Below are positions 36,790 to 48,890 of a DNA stretch of 64,000 bases, piece after piece. A program made the translations under genes and the position numbers. Origin of the DNA: Penelope pileata. Lineage: Eukaryota; Chordata; Aves; Galliformes; Cracidae. The DNA lies in assembly GCA_013396635.1 (NCBI GenBank), contig WBMW01001607.1:1-64000 (forward strand), read 5' to 3'. Below the pieces are notes generated by a model. That model was not told the origin of the DNA, searched no databases, and saw only the letters and a list, made by a program, of their open reading frames with translations. The stretch's first letter is position 1. Each line of letters starts with the position of its first letter.

Positions 36790-37799
36790 ACCACAATTTG
36801 AATTAATATTTGCATTCTGTTTAACTAAGTTATCTATGTGCTGAAATAATTCATGATGCCATTGTACCAGTTCTCACTAAACAATAATTACTGAAACTGA
36901 CACAAAATAGTTGATTTGTAGATGGACTTGATCCTTAAATGGATCTTGTTACTGGAAAGGAGTCTTGATTCATGAGTGTAGTTTGATGCAAAGCAATTTT
37001 ATGCCATGGTAAATTACTACCAAAGCATAAAAAAGAAATGAAGGCATGTTGTGCCCCGAATTAATCAAAACTATCTTGAAAGCTTCTTGATTTGCAACCT
37101 AAAATACAAATTGACAGAAATAAAAATTTAATATAAAACACAAAGCTAAGGCATCTGAATATTTGACAGGTAAGTACTGATAGAATGTGTTTTATGGAGA
37201 ATTAAAGCTGTAGATAAAAACTAAGGGTATTTAAATATTTTATAAGATCTCTTTAGTGATGAAAGTTCCCCTACATATACAACAAATTTACACTTGATTT
37301 TTTTCTCAGTAATTGTTCCAGTACTTGAAAAACATTTTGCAGTTATCAAAAATGCCTGTTGGCAATACATATACCTCCTGCAGATCTAGTAATTTTCACT
37401 TGAGTTTGCAGTTGCTTCTCTCTCCTTTTCACAATAGACAATTCAATCACAGTTGGAAGGTCCATTCTTTGAAGTAATATATAATATTATTCCCTTTTGT
37501 CTCAGACAATAAAAGGCATCTTCCTGAAGCTTGTGGAAATACTAACACATGTAAAAACTTAAAACATTCATCTAAATTTTCACAGAATTTATTTTGCAAG
37601 GGTATTTCATATTACACCAAAACATTCCGAATAAAAGTATTTTTTGCTTCTTTCACTGCCATGTCATTGTTCGGATAATCTGCAAACTTTGAATTCCAGA
37701 AATCTTCCCTGTACCCAGAGATGCTCATGGTTAGGCTTACCATTGTGCACACCTGCACAGCCAGTGAAATATGGTAGAAAACACTCAAGCTATGTCTAA

Positions 37800-38254
37800 A
37801 CAAGGGTCAGAAAGATGATAAAGGGTGTGGATCATCTCCCTTGCGAGGAGAGGCTTGGTAATCTGGCTCTGTTCTGCCTTGAAAAAAGAAGGCTGAAAGG
37901 AGATCTGATCAATGTGTACAAATATCTAAACTGCGAGAGGCAAATGGACATGGGCAGGCAATCTTTTTTTCAGTGGTCTTCGGGGACAGGATGAGGGGAA
38001 ATGGCCTAAAACTGGATGTAGGAAGTTCCACACCAACATGAGAAAGAAATTCTTCATGGTGCAGGTGATGGAGCATTGGAATAGGCTGCCCAGGGAGGTT
38101 GTAGAGCCTCCTTCCCTGGAGATATTCAAGACCCATCTGGACACCTACCTGTGCACCCTGCACTAGGGAACCTGCTTTGGCAGGAGGGTTGGAATCGATG
38201 TTCTCTAGAGGTCCCTTCCAACCCCTACAATTCTGTGATTCTGTGATTCTGTGA
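37800..38254 (+). mobile_element. CR1 fragment of a second subfamily, 3' end complete (about 455 bp)
   Basis: The sense strand has CR1 3' landmarks: 'AGGCTGCCCAGGGAGGTTGT', 'CCCTGGAGATATTCAAGACC', 'GGAGGGTTGGAATCGATG', 'TAGAGGTCCCTTCCAACCCC' and a tail of CTGTGATT units. The tail unit and the 'ACCTGCTTTGGCAGG' word separate it from the subfamily at 19.5, 57.3 and 61.9 kb. An antisense open frame of 173 codons crosses this copy and the 170 bases beyond it. Confidence 0.93.
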
Positions 38255-38595
38255 ATCAGGACTGGGGACACCAGATCAAGGCCAGGTCTAGGCCTCTTTT
38301 TCACTCTCCTGAACTTCTTGATTTCCAAAGAAGGGAGAGCACTCATGTGACCAGGGGTATAGCAGCTCAAGACCCCTGAGCTGGGGTAGCTAGCTGATCC
38401 CTTTAGCTTTGAGGAAATGCAGAAGGACAATTTTTCAGAACATTTTAGTAAGAGTTTTTATTTAGATGAAAGATTAAAATAAGTAAATAAATATTCCATT
38501 TTAAATTAGAATGTAAATTATTTTTTATATATTGATGTTTTCTCTGGAGCAGAAAGTAAGATTTATTCAGTCCTACCCACAGCAGAAACCATGTC

Positions 38596-38630
<35 letters not shown>

Positions 38631-40320
38631 CACAAAAATCAGGGTTTATCTACTCTGGTGAACAATTGTTAATCTCTTATCTCTCTTTTTCCCAGCAGGG
38701 TCAAACTCTGTGAGAGTAATTACTTTTTCACATAACTTATATGCAATCATGATCAATAGTACAACAAAGCCCATAAAAAAGATTAATTTATCCTGTTATC
38801 AGAACAGAATTTACAGGAAATAAAGCACATTTTTAACAATGATGTTAAAATTACTAAAGCTTACTATAAATTGAGCATCAAGCAAATTCTACAGAATAAA
38901 TGAGGGACTCTTGTCAGAGGGAAAAAGATTATTATATGATCACATCCTCAAAGTACTAATTCATGCAATATCCCAATTACTGTTATATGCATCCTCCTAC
39001 CCTGTTTTATCATTTAGCTTCTAAATGCTTTGCAAACTTAACATCTCCTTTTATATAGCTTAATCATGACAGAATGTTGTAATTGAGGCCTATCTCTACA
39101 CTGCTCCAGTTAGCATGAGACTGGAAATCCTCATTTTAAATATCGCTAAAATTTTCTCCTGATGAGAAAAGTTCAGATCCAGACTTAAACTCAATAACTG
39201 AAGTCTGTTTACTTTTACCTCATGGACATAGAAAGAGAAATAACCTTTTATTTATTTTTTTTCCTTGCCAGGAAATCAAAGAAAGAAAATCTGATTTCAT
39301 GTGGTACCCACTGATATGTATGATGGTAAGGAAGACTTTACAATGCATTTTGCATTCTTTGGATAGATGAAAAATAGAGTCCAATGAAAGCAGTATCATC
39401 TGAAGGCAAATCTTGGATGAGGAACTAAGTATCAAAGAGCAGTCCATTTTACAGTGAATATGTTTACCTTATTCCTCCATAAATTTATTTTTCCAGAAAA
39501 GAATTACAAGATTTGTTTTTGCAGGTATGTTATCAAAATAATGACAGTATTTCTCCAGGTTACACAGATATGTTACATGGGGGAAAGGTACAAGAAAGAC
39601 CAGTAGACGACAATTCTAATTCATTTTTATTAGAGGTTTTCACCTTCTGCTACAAAATTGGCTTTCAATTAACAACTGTCACATCTAGAAAATTGAATCG
39701 CAATTGGACTTCTTCATCGAAAATAAAACTTCATTTTCAGATTCTTCTCCCATGATCATTTAAGGTATAAATAATCTCATTAGACCTCACGCATTTCAAC
39801 AAAGGACTCACCACCACTGAAGAAAGAGCACTAAAAATAGTAAATACTTTTAATAAGTCACTTACGCACTATTTCAGTTTCAAAGCACTGTACCAAGGCT
39901 TCTAATAAATGAGAGAACAGGTCATTGTATGTGTGCAGAGTCTTCTGTCTGGCTAGGTTAAAGCAAACTATACACTTGACCTTTACTTCAAAGGAATGTT
40001 AATGCACTGCACAGTATTGTAAGTTAGTAATATTTCTATTTCAGTTACCAGGTTCATTCACTGTATTGACTCCATACTTATAGCGTTTAAATTTGAAACA
40101 TTAAATTTATGGCTCACTAATTTGCAAGTTAAAGGAATGCTTCTTCTTGACTAAGCCATCAGCATTTACAGCAGACTTGGGGAAACTTGCATCACATGCT
40201 GCAGGTTATAACTCCACCATACCCAAGCTCCCCTTGGCTGTGGCCACCCATGCAACCAGTGCTGTTGAAACTGCTGGAGGGCTGTGTACAAAGTGACTAA
40301 TATAAATTGACTTGTTTATA
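38255..40320. other. Unique DNA; GC-richer first 170 bases, then AT-rich
   Basis: 38,255-38,430 is GC-richer than the surroundings and may be an unrecognised repeat. The rest is AT-rich with the (TA)n tract listed. No gene is seen. Confidence 0.4.
38597..38631. repeat. (TA)n microsatellite
   Basis: About 35 bases of nearly perfect TA repeat. Confidence 0.95.
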
Positions 40321-40845
40321 CAAGGGCTGCTCTGAAAGTAATGCCTCCTGTTTTAGTATGTTGGCCCACGATGTCAGAGGCAGATGTTGGTGATATGGCA
40401 GCAGAGGTTGAACCTTCCCCCCAGTATTCCATTAAAGTTTGTTGCAGCAGAGCCTGACAAAATGGTGTCTGACATGCAAATACAGATGAAGCAGAGATGT
40501 GGAATTGAATTTTTCCATGTGGAAAAAATGGCACCCATTGACATTCATTGACACTTACTGAACATTTATGGAGACCAAACATCGGATGTGAGCACAGTGA
40601 GGTGATGGGTGGTAACAGCAGTGTGAAAGACAAGTCATGTTCTGTATGGCCACGCAGATTTTTATGAGCACAGTATGTAGGCTCTTGTTCATCAGTGGCG
40701 AAAATGCATAGCTAATGGTTGTGATGATGTTGAAAAAAAGTGTTTTGTAGTTGAGACTTTGCTCTATCAAATAATGTTCTTGTGCTCTTTGTATCTTTTG
40801 TAGTTTCCATGGAAATAAAGAGAAGGCATTACCTTCAACGTAACC
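40321..40845 (+). mobile_element. Mariner-family deletion derivative, copy 2, TA TSD
   Basis: TA lies at 40,319-40,320 and 40,846-40,847. The left end CAAGGGCTGCTCTGAAAGTA and the right end (reverse complement starting GGTTACGTTGAAGGTAATG) form imperfect terminal inverted repeats. The interior has the transposase N-terminal remnant with stop TGA in the 'GACATTCATTGACACTT' segment, then jumps to a C-terminal remnant 'TGCATAGCTAATGG'. Its arrangement matches copy 3 at 48.4 kb, including the 'AGGCTCTTGTTCA' junction region, so the two derive from the same deleted master. Confidence 0.95.
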
Positions 40846-40952
40846 TAAACATATTGAAGAGTTGCAGGCATCTGTATGTTTACACGTGTGATTACTTCTA
40901 ACGTTGCTGCCAGTATGATTAACTGAAAATCATTCGATAATGCAGCATCTAG

Positions 40953-41069
40953 ACGAGGTGCTAAGGGATATGATTTAGAAGCTGAGTGGGTAGGGATGGT
41001 GATAGGAGGACGGTTGGACTAGATGATCTTGTAGGTCCTTTCCAACCTAGTGTTTCTATGATTCTATGA
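40953..41069 (+). mobile_element. Short CR1 3' end (about 117 bp)
   Basis: The sense strand has 'GGTTGGACTAGATGATCTTG', 'AGGTCCTTTCCAACCTAG' and the tail TTTCTATGATTCTATGA. It is strongly 5' truncated, as is common for CR1. Confidence 0.9.
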
Positions 41070-41627
41070 ATGCCTTTCAGAAACTGGAAGCTGGGGCTAA
41101 TATCCATCTTTCCAGGTGTCTTGTCTTGTAATCAACGTCCACTTCAACAAAACAGTAGGTCCTACAAGAATTCCTACTAAAAGCTCTGTATTTTTTATTT
41201 CAGAAAAAAAAATAAAACAAAACTTTGTATTTTGAAGGTAGACGTTCTATTTCTTGGTCCCTTTTATTGAAAGTAGAATCCCCAGGGTTTTCAAATATGT
41301 AGTCATTTTTTGTCTTACATTAACTTATTTTTATTCACATTTCTCTAATGTCCTTTTTCAGTGAAAGTCTCTCAGTGAAGTGCAGATGATTATCTTTTGT
41401 CTTTGTATTACTAAAGTATCTTTTAATATATTTTTTAAGCATCAACTCATTCAATCTGGAAATGGCTAGCTAGAATAACTTTTGCAGCTTTTGTTAACGT
41501 TCTGTCAGAAGAAGCCCACACAATAAAGATAGGGGCAAGAAAAGAATAAGAAGATGAATATGCTCAAATATACTTGAAAGGAAAACTATAATTCAATAGC
41601 ATCCTTTCATTGGTTATCCTTAATATT
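41070..41627. other. Unique AT-rich DNA
   Basis: No gene or repeat is recognised. Confidence 0.5.
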
Positions 41628-42151
41628 TGTTCTGGTTTCAGCCAGCAGGCCTGGAAACCCCACACAGCCTTTTGCTCACCCCCCCCTCCTCCCAGCTGGG
41701 ATGGGGGAGAGAATCAAGAAATAAGGTAGAACTTGTGGGTTGAGATAAAAACTATTTACTAACAGAAAGAGGAAAATAGAGTAAAATAACAGTAATGATA
41801 ATTATATACAAAACAAGTGATTGTACAAAGCAATCGCTCACCGACCGCGACCGATGCTCAGCCAATCCCCAAGCAAAACGGGCCCTCCCCGCTCACTTCC
41901 CTGTCTTGTAATACATGATGTCATATGGTATGGAATATCCCTTTGGTCAGTTTGGGTCAGCTGCCCCATTCTTGTCCCCTCCCAGCTCCCTGTGGCCCCC
42001 CCAGCCTCTTCATTCTCCTGGCAGAGACATACAAATGTCCTTGGTTCTGTTCAGTGCTGCCCGGTGTTATCAGCCTTGTTTTATTTCTAGAACCAAAACA
42101 CAGCTTTGTACCAGACACTAAAAGAGAAAGTTTCAGTTAGAAACTACGACG
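41628..42151 (-). mobile_element. Solo LTR of the same ERV family (copy B), 524 bp, TSD ATATT
   Basis: This is collinear with copy A over its whole length, with point differences and small indels. It is flanked by ATATT (41,623-41,627 and 42,152-42,156). One terminal base has changed, so the right end reads ...ACG instead of ...ACA. TGATGTCA is kept at 41,916-41,923, while the TATA word of copy A is degraded (CTTGTAA instead of CTTATAT). In the outer 90 bp it differs from copies A and D at about eight positions. It therefore belongs to another sublineage or is an older insertion. No proviral interior is attached. Confidence 0.92.
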
Positions 42152-42156
42152 ATATT

Positions 42157-45100
42157 AAAAATGATGGATTATTGTAAGGAAAACCAAATCCTTGCATAAG
42201 ATAGAGGTATGTCTAATCACTTATGTAAATGGTCTGATGATTCTTTAAAAGGTTAACAATTAAAAGATGGTTAAGATTAATTTTAGAGAACCACGACCAA
42301 TTGAACAGCACACTTAGTAGTTTATGCTAAAGATACATTTTACTATATCTACTGGTTGGCAATCAAACAAATAAATGAAAAATGGATAGATTTTTAACAG
42401 AGAAACACTTCAAAGTCTGCACTATTCTCTCCAACCATTAAGAAGTAAAAGAGACTTTTCTTATTCCATCCAATAATTATAACCATGAATTGTTCTCATA
42501 CCACACATTGACACAGAGATGCACACATGCACAATTAAGTAGAAGAGAATTTGATATAATACTGATTCTAAATTTTAAAGTATTATTCTAATTGATGATA
42601 AAAAAAAAAAAAAAGTGATATTGGAAAATCCTCATTGTCTTTCTCTGTTGTAGAACATCACAGCAATAGATATTTAGTGAATTGAGTCAAATCAGCAAGA
42701 ATACCTTCTCTGAAAATGTATCTGGGGATGACAGGTAGAAATGAAAATGCCTGCTTTGCAAGTGAAATGTGGCATTCATGCACAGTGATAGTCAGTGTTC
42801 AATTTTCACTCACTTTTCTATTAAAAAATATGAGTACTGTACCTACTCAGTCAGAGAACAGAACCTTAAGTAGTCAGCCGTATCTGTCAATCACATATTG
42901 TCAACAATGTAAAAAATATAGCAAAAAAAAGTGAATGCTTCACAGACAGACTCTTGAGCATACAAATTATTCAGTGAGTTCCTAACTCTGATGCTTACAG
43001 AAACCCATTCAAAAAAAAAAAAAAAAAAATTTGTGTGCATCGAAATGCAGGTAAAATTAATCTGGCAAAATTTTCAATTCTAAAAAACGATGCTATTTAA
43101 GAGCCCTAACACCTTTCCAAAGTAAAGTCACCCTTCTGTGACTAAGTCATCTTACAGAAGAAAGACTATACACTATAAATCTCTAGAGACAATAAGCCAG
43201 TCTATTGAATACAATAGGCCAATTTTATCTCCGAAGTTATCCTTAGTTGCACCTTAGATTAATTTACTCTGTTGTCGATGTTGGACAGCATTGCAATGAA
43301 TACATCAGCCCTTTAAACCTGAAGTGTCACTTTCACACCATAATCATGCCTAGCACTGTGACTTGTTTAAAGCAAGAGTGATGGGTTCAGTCAACTAGTG
43401 GGTGTTTAAGCAACAGACACTTGACAAAGTATTTGTTGCACAGGAACTTTTTAATAGCAATATTTTGCAGCTTCACTTTCATGCATCTGGACCTGTGTAT
43501 ATAAGCACTACCATATCTCCTAAAATAACAGAAAACTTAAAGATCACTAGTATGAAGGCACTTCAGTAGGTTTTCCATCTGCTTACGGAAATACATCATA
43601 CACAGAAAATTAAACCAGAGGATGCTTAAAACTCATGATCAAAGATCAAAATAAATTATGAATTCATTCTTTTCATCAGATGGGTTCAGAATTTACCTGT
43701 TGAGGTCCATGGGATGTCTGAAAAATATGATGCATGATGTTTATTCTTATAAATTCTTAAGTTATTCTTATATTGCATGTTAGAATTGCTCACCATGTTA
43801 ACAGTAAGCAGATAACAGTTCTGTGCTCGATTGAGCAGCTTCTCTCATGGCTGTTACTGTCACCTACTAACATCCAGCTGGGCTCATACATTTTTCTCTA
43901 GCCCAGGAGATGTTAGTATGTGTATTTCCTTGTGATCATGAACACTAAGAACTATTAATAAGTTAAAAATTTAAATGATGTCTTGAAAAATATGTCTCTC
44001 TCTTGTCTGTTCATCTGAAATAGATGGGGTCTGGATCTGCAGATTTTTTTTTTTTTTTAATTAAAACCTTCAGGAAAACAAACACTGTCTCACACAAAGA
44101 TCTAAAGGATATCTCAAGAGAACTCTGTCTGTTTTATGTCCTTTGAAGAAAAAAAAAAAAAAAGACTGTTTAATACAAAGATATATAGTAGATTTCCTTA
44201 GCCTAGTCAAAATAAAAATGCTGCTGAAAATAAAAGAATGTTTCTCTCAAAAGTCTCTGAAAGTCTTACTGACATGCTCTATAGAAATTCAACTCTGTAA
44301 TCTAGAAAAACAAAAAGACTTCAGTAGTCTAAAAAGGGTGAATTTTGTGGAGAGTGGTGAGTTGTAAGGGAAATTTGGGGTAAATTGTAGCTGGAAAATT
44401 TTCCATATTTCACATACAGACTCTTTGAACCTTAGGTAACTTTCATATATACAGAAGAATAAGCAGAAAGCTCTTTTCCTCAATTTTGTGCTGGCATTTA
44501 ACCAGAGCAGTGACAACAAAGTCCATTTCACAATACAAAAAGCAGTAGGAAGAGAAAATGCCAGAATCAGTACCTATCTATCTACTTTTAAAAGAAAACA
44601 AAACAGGGAAAAAAGGATTAGGTGGAGAGTTTCCCGATCACTCCCTGTCTGGTCTGGGCAAGAAGAGCTTAGTCGCTCTTTTGTTCTTCACATTGCCAAT
44701 ATGAAGCGTGCTTACATTTTTAAGGAAACTACACAAGCGAAGCTACTCTTAAGCAAATTTGTTGTTTCCTGATGCATATCTACCAAAAATTTACTGTTAT
44801 GCCAACACACCCTCTTTAGTCCTCTCCCTAATGCCCAGTGCTCATAGTTATAGTGTCAATCTTAGTGCCTTGATTACAACCACTATCATATATGAAATCA
44901 AAGGTTGTCTAATGTCTACTGCAAAAATAAGAGACCAAATCTGTGGCTCTAATGGAAAGGATGTAATTATTATTAACAAGTCAAAACAGAAGATTTATTA
45001 GCTAAAATCAAATATTTCAAAATACTAAGTTAAAGAAGAAGATGAGGAAAAGGTCTCTCAGCTTGTTGTAAATGTTCTTCAGAGGTCAATAAGACTGAGG

Positions 45101-45217
45101 AGATTCAAAATCAGGTTTCAGTTGCATCTTGTGAATGTTTTTTTTTATTTTAAAGTACACACTTAAATATCTTCTTATTCCAACTGTACAGAAAAATCTC
45201 TTTGTCAGAACTTAATA
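42157..45217. other. Unique AT-rich DNA with poly(A)/poly(T) runs
   Basis: Homopolymer runs lie at 42,600-42,615, 43,011-43,029, 44,045-44,059 and 44,149-44,163. No gene is seen. Confidence 0.5.
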
Positions 45218-45439
45218 TGCAAAGAGGAGACAGAGGAGTCCTGAAAAATAACTTTATTCGAATAAAGGGAGAGTCTACTGGGGCATTTCCCTGTAGGATC
45301 TCTCAAATTGTTTGGGTACACAGACCCCTTTTTATCCCTAAACCCTGACACTATACTGGCCTCCCCCTTTCCCCATTGGCTAAGGTACTTGGGGTTACAT
45401 CCTTCTCAGGTCACCTACCACGTGCTAATCTCCCCAACA
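45218..45439 (-). mobile_element. Probable short ERV LTR with CCAAT, TATA and poly(A) signals, minus sense
   Basis: Read on the minus strand the order is CCAAT (45,375-45,379), a TATA-type GATAAAAAGG about 40 bases downstream (about 45,327-45,336), then AATAAA about 70 bases later (45,253-45,258). A pyrimidine-rich U5 follows and ends ...TTTGCA at 45,218. The order and spacing are those of a retroviral U3-R-U5. The right end is uncertain: TG at 45,439 is the nearest candidate, and the LTR may extend towards 45,680. I found no matching flanking duplication. No internal coding sequence is identified. Confidence 0.55.
45252..45267. promoter_or_regulatory. Perfect 16-bp palindrome carrying AATAAA on both strands
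   Basis: CTTTATTCGAATAAAG is its own reverse complement, so a poly(A) signal is present in both directions. On the minus strand it is the likely LTR poly(A) signal. Confidence 0.7.
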
Positions 45440-47166
45440 GGTACTCCCGGCTTTGTTTTCTTTATTCATGCATACATTGTATTCTGGATTCAGAGTTTGT
45501 GGTTTTGCCCAATTTTAGCAATCTTTGAATCCTGCTTGGGAAAAAGTCCATCTCCTCTTTATCTTGTCAAGCCAGTAAGAGTTTGCAAGTTTGTTTAACC
45601 AGTTCCTTGTAAAAGAAACTCTTTCTTTGCAGCTTTTTCATTGTCCTGTTTTGCAGGGATCTTTTTAGATTATTTACACTCTTCTAAATTTCAGTTTATT
45701 TTATTTTGCAAGGACGCTTTTGTTTCACTTTTCTCTTCACAACCAAAAATGCCAGTTGCACTCAATAGCAGTATAACACATTTCAAACGCATATAAGCAA
45801 CTTAAGATTCAAAGTTTTTCTGTTTGAAGGTCACAAAGAGCCTCGATTTAACCATGATGCTGTAAGAGGATTGCACTAATGTTTGTGAGCCATTTGGTTT
45901 GGAATTCACCAATATTATGCTTCTATACGGATACATTTACAACAAATACTTTGAGTTTCTCCAAATTAAAATCTATGTCCTACACCTACTGGCGACACAT
46001 ACTCCAAATATATGAGAGATACAAAGTTCTGTATCTCTCTTCAAGATATCCTGTGTCGTGGATACCCGCCTATGAATCTGTAAAGTTTGTTGTACCAGCC
46101 ACAGGTTTCCTTTGTCAACCACAGCCTTGAGTCATGCTCTCCAGCTGAATCAGCATAAAGAATCCCCCAGAGTTGCTTCATCTCACAACAGTCTTTTGTA
46201 CTAATGGCTCCCATTTTTTGTTCACTGGGATGTAGCTTTGCTTGGCAGTTGTGATTTTTTCACTGTAGATCCTTTTCCAGATAAACAGATCAGATTAATT
46301 GCTATTACAATTTTTACATACCTTCTACTTTTCTAACAGCTCAGAATAAGTAATTAAAAAAAAACATTTCATAGTATAGTGTCAAAAAGCACTATCTATC
46401 TGCACAAACACATTAAAAATGTACCAACTTAGCATCCCATTAATGACTGTGTTTTATGACCTGCCAGTCACCCAGCTTTTAAACCGCTGATTATGTGCCA
46501 GGTTGATTTGGAGTGGTTTGGCTTTCCTAAACAAAATACATTGTAGCACAAAGGCAATTGCTCATGTAGGACTGCTGCCTCAATACAACTTTGGTCAGCC
46601 AGGATAACGGCCTGAAAAAGCAGCACCAAGGTAGTTTGACTTAATTTCTCATAAATCCTTCATAGTTGGCATTCGTAGCGCCAGCCTCCTTAGTATCAAA
46701 TCTAACATCATATATTTTCTTCCATAGTAATATGAAAGAATGTGAAAGAATATGAAAGTATCTAGATTATGGAGATTATCTTTTTGAAATACTGGTTACC
46801 TCTTTGGCATATATTATTGAAACTTCTATAATAAAATGCATTTATCATAAGTACTAAACAGCTTTTGAAGCAATTTTAAAGTGCTTCCTGATCATCTTAT
46901 TATTAGAGATCTCACCATTTTCATATAATAAAGGACAACACTTTTTTAAAACTCCATTCAATTCACTCAAGCTACTAATAACTCATATACTTGCTAGAAA
47001 TGACAAAAGAAAATTGAAAGCTTACTTTAGATATTTAAATCAGAGCTCAGTTATATTGATTATGGAAAGTTACTAAGCTTCTAACAGTGTTAATCTGACT
47101 CAAAACTCCTGCTTCTACTGCCTTTCCATCCCATAAGTGATGCCAATAAAAAAAGTATGATCGTCC
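45440..47166. other. Mixed unique DNA
   Basis: 45,440-46,150 may contain more of the neighbouring retroviral element but has no recognisable frame. 46,430-46,700 has words typical of conserved noncoding elements. No gene is seen. Confidence 0.4.
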
Positions 47167-47693
47167 TATCCTGGCTTCAGCCAAAACAATATGGGTTTGT
47201 TGATGTTTTTTTTTGCTTGCTGTTGGACAACAGGAACACACCCAGAGCTGGACCAGGCCACTCAGGAGTGAGGAAGATCTGCAGCCTTTATGGCAGACAG
47301 CAGGGGCAGGATGGAGCCAGCACAGCTAGCCTTAAATAGGCAAAGGGTTATTGCACATCACATGTCACCATGCCAAAGAGTATAAAGCTGTGGGGAGTTA
47401 GCCCAGGGATACTCACTGCTCAGGGAGTTGTTGGGTGTTAATTTGTGGGTGGTAAGATTTTGTGTTGCTGGCAACTGTTGAGCAGTTGCTGGTGTTGGGT
47501 GGTGAGTAATCATGTTATGGCTATGTATGTTGTTATCATTGCATATTTGTTTTCATTTTCCTCTTCTGTCTTATTAAACAGTTTTTAATCTCAATCCATG
47601 AGTTCTATTTTATTTCCATTTCTCTCCCACATAGATAGGAGTGAGTGAATAGCTGTGTGGTGGAAAGCTGATGCCAGGTTAAGCTACAAGACA
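47167..47693 (+). mobile_element. LTR of the common avian ERV type, plus sense (copy E), about 527 bp
   Basis: It starts TATCCTGGCTTCAGCC, a one-base change from the usual TGTCCTGGCTTCAGCC start. The TATA box is TATAAAG (47,381-47,387) and the poly(A) signal ATTAAA (47,573-47,578). The U5 is 'TTTTTAATCTCAATCCATGAG...TTTCTCTCCCAC', which corresponds to the U5 of copies A-C but on the opposite strand. It ends GGTTAAGCTACAAGACA. The U3 is unrelated to that of A/B. No target duplication could be matched, so it is an older copy. No internal region is attached. Confidence 0.8.
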
Positions 47694-48362
47694 CCTCAAT
47701 AAATATATATTGGAGACACTTTAAAAAAAAAAAAAACACCTCTTTCTTAAACCTAAATACTTTGTTTCTCACATAAAAGAAAAAAGATTCAGTTACTGCC
47801 TTTATTAAGATTAGAGGTGCAATTTTTTTCTGCAATACTTGATCAATCTTAGCCAGATATTTCATACTAAGATTTTTACTTTATTTTGAGCAAGCAGATG
47901 TCCAAAATTCTCAATTGAGTTGTGTGAAAAAAGTGAGAGAAATGTGCACACTTGTGTCAGTTCTGTTTTCAGAACACAGTGATATATCACTGAAAAAAGA
48001 TGCTAAACATACTTTCATTTTTTCATTCATTTTCTCCATCCCAGAGATGTGCTTAGATAACAATTCTTTCAGGACATGAACCATTTTTTTTGATTTGGTG
48101 TATGCTTAGTTCTACTGTTCATGGGAGATGCTATTATTGGTAACACCCAATACTCTTAACATCAAACTACGTTAAATTATCAATTACCACTAGTTTACTC
48201 TGCCAATATTTTAAAATGGCATGTCAATAAGGACTCTTAAACTTGTTCCATTTCCAATTTATACTTCAAAAATATCAAGTATATGGAAATTTCTTTCATA
48301 AGTTATGTTAATTATGCTTTATAAATTTATAGAAACATACAGATCAGACTTAACAACACTTA
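47694..48362. other. Unique AT-rich DNA
   Basis: No gene or repeat is recognised. Confidence 0.5.
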
Positions 48363-48890
48363 CGAGGGCTGCTCTGATAGTAATGCCTCCTATTTTATTC
48401 TGTTGATCCATGACATCAGAGGTGGATGATGATGGTACGGCAGTAGAGGCTGAACTTTCCCACCAATATTCATTTACATTGTGTTGCCGTGCAACAGATG
48501 GCAGCAGAGGGGCAGTGTGACATAATGGAGCCTGACATGGAAGTGCAGATGAAGCAAAGGTCTGGAATTGAATTCCTCCATGGAGAAAAAATTGCTCCCC
48601 TTGACATTCATTGACACTTGTTTAACACTTATGCAGACCAAACAGTGGATGTGAGCACAGTGAGGTGGTGGGTGGTGCATTTCAGCAGCGGTGACAGTGG
48701 GTCACCAGTGCACATTTCTGAGCAGCGTGCAGGCTCTTGTTCACTGCTGGCAAAAATGCATAGCTAATGGTGGTAACTATGTCAGAAAACTGTTTTGTAG
48801 GTTAGGCTTTGTTTTATCAAAGGCGTTATTGTGCTCTTTGTCTGTTGTAGTTTCCATGGAAATAAATGGGACATTACTTTCAGAGTGACC
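48363..48890 (+). mobile_element. Mariner-family deletion derivative, copy 3, TA TSD, clearest transposase remnant
   Basis: TA lies at 48,361-48,362 and 48,891-48,892; the element is 528 bp. An ATG at 48,525 opens a frame MEPDMEVQMKQRSGIEFLHG that continues to ...DIH and a TGA at 48,612-48,614. Beyond the stop the same frame reads DQTVDVSTVRWWVV. This is the N-terminal helix-turn-helix region of a mariner transposase. Then follows CIANGGNYV (about 48,758-48,784), the transposase C-terminus. The central D,D34D domain is absent, so it is non-autonomous and would have needed a transposase in trans. Confidence 0.95.

Larger units (their letters stand above)
34852..37799. other. Unique AT-rich DNA
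   Basis: No repeat family is seen apart from the (TA)n tract listed. A palindromic NFI-like site lies at 36,771-36,789. Confidence 0.5.

Noticed and set aside
37909..38430. Longest open frame in the window, 173 codons on the minus strand
   Set aside because: Two thirds of it is the antisense of a CR1 3' UTR, which is noncoding, and the peptide has no domain character.
48691..48888. 65-codon plus-strand frame
   Set aside because: Only the CIANGGNYV part is meaningful, as a mariner transposase end; the ATG start is fortuitous.
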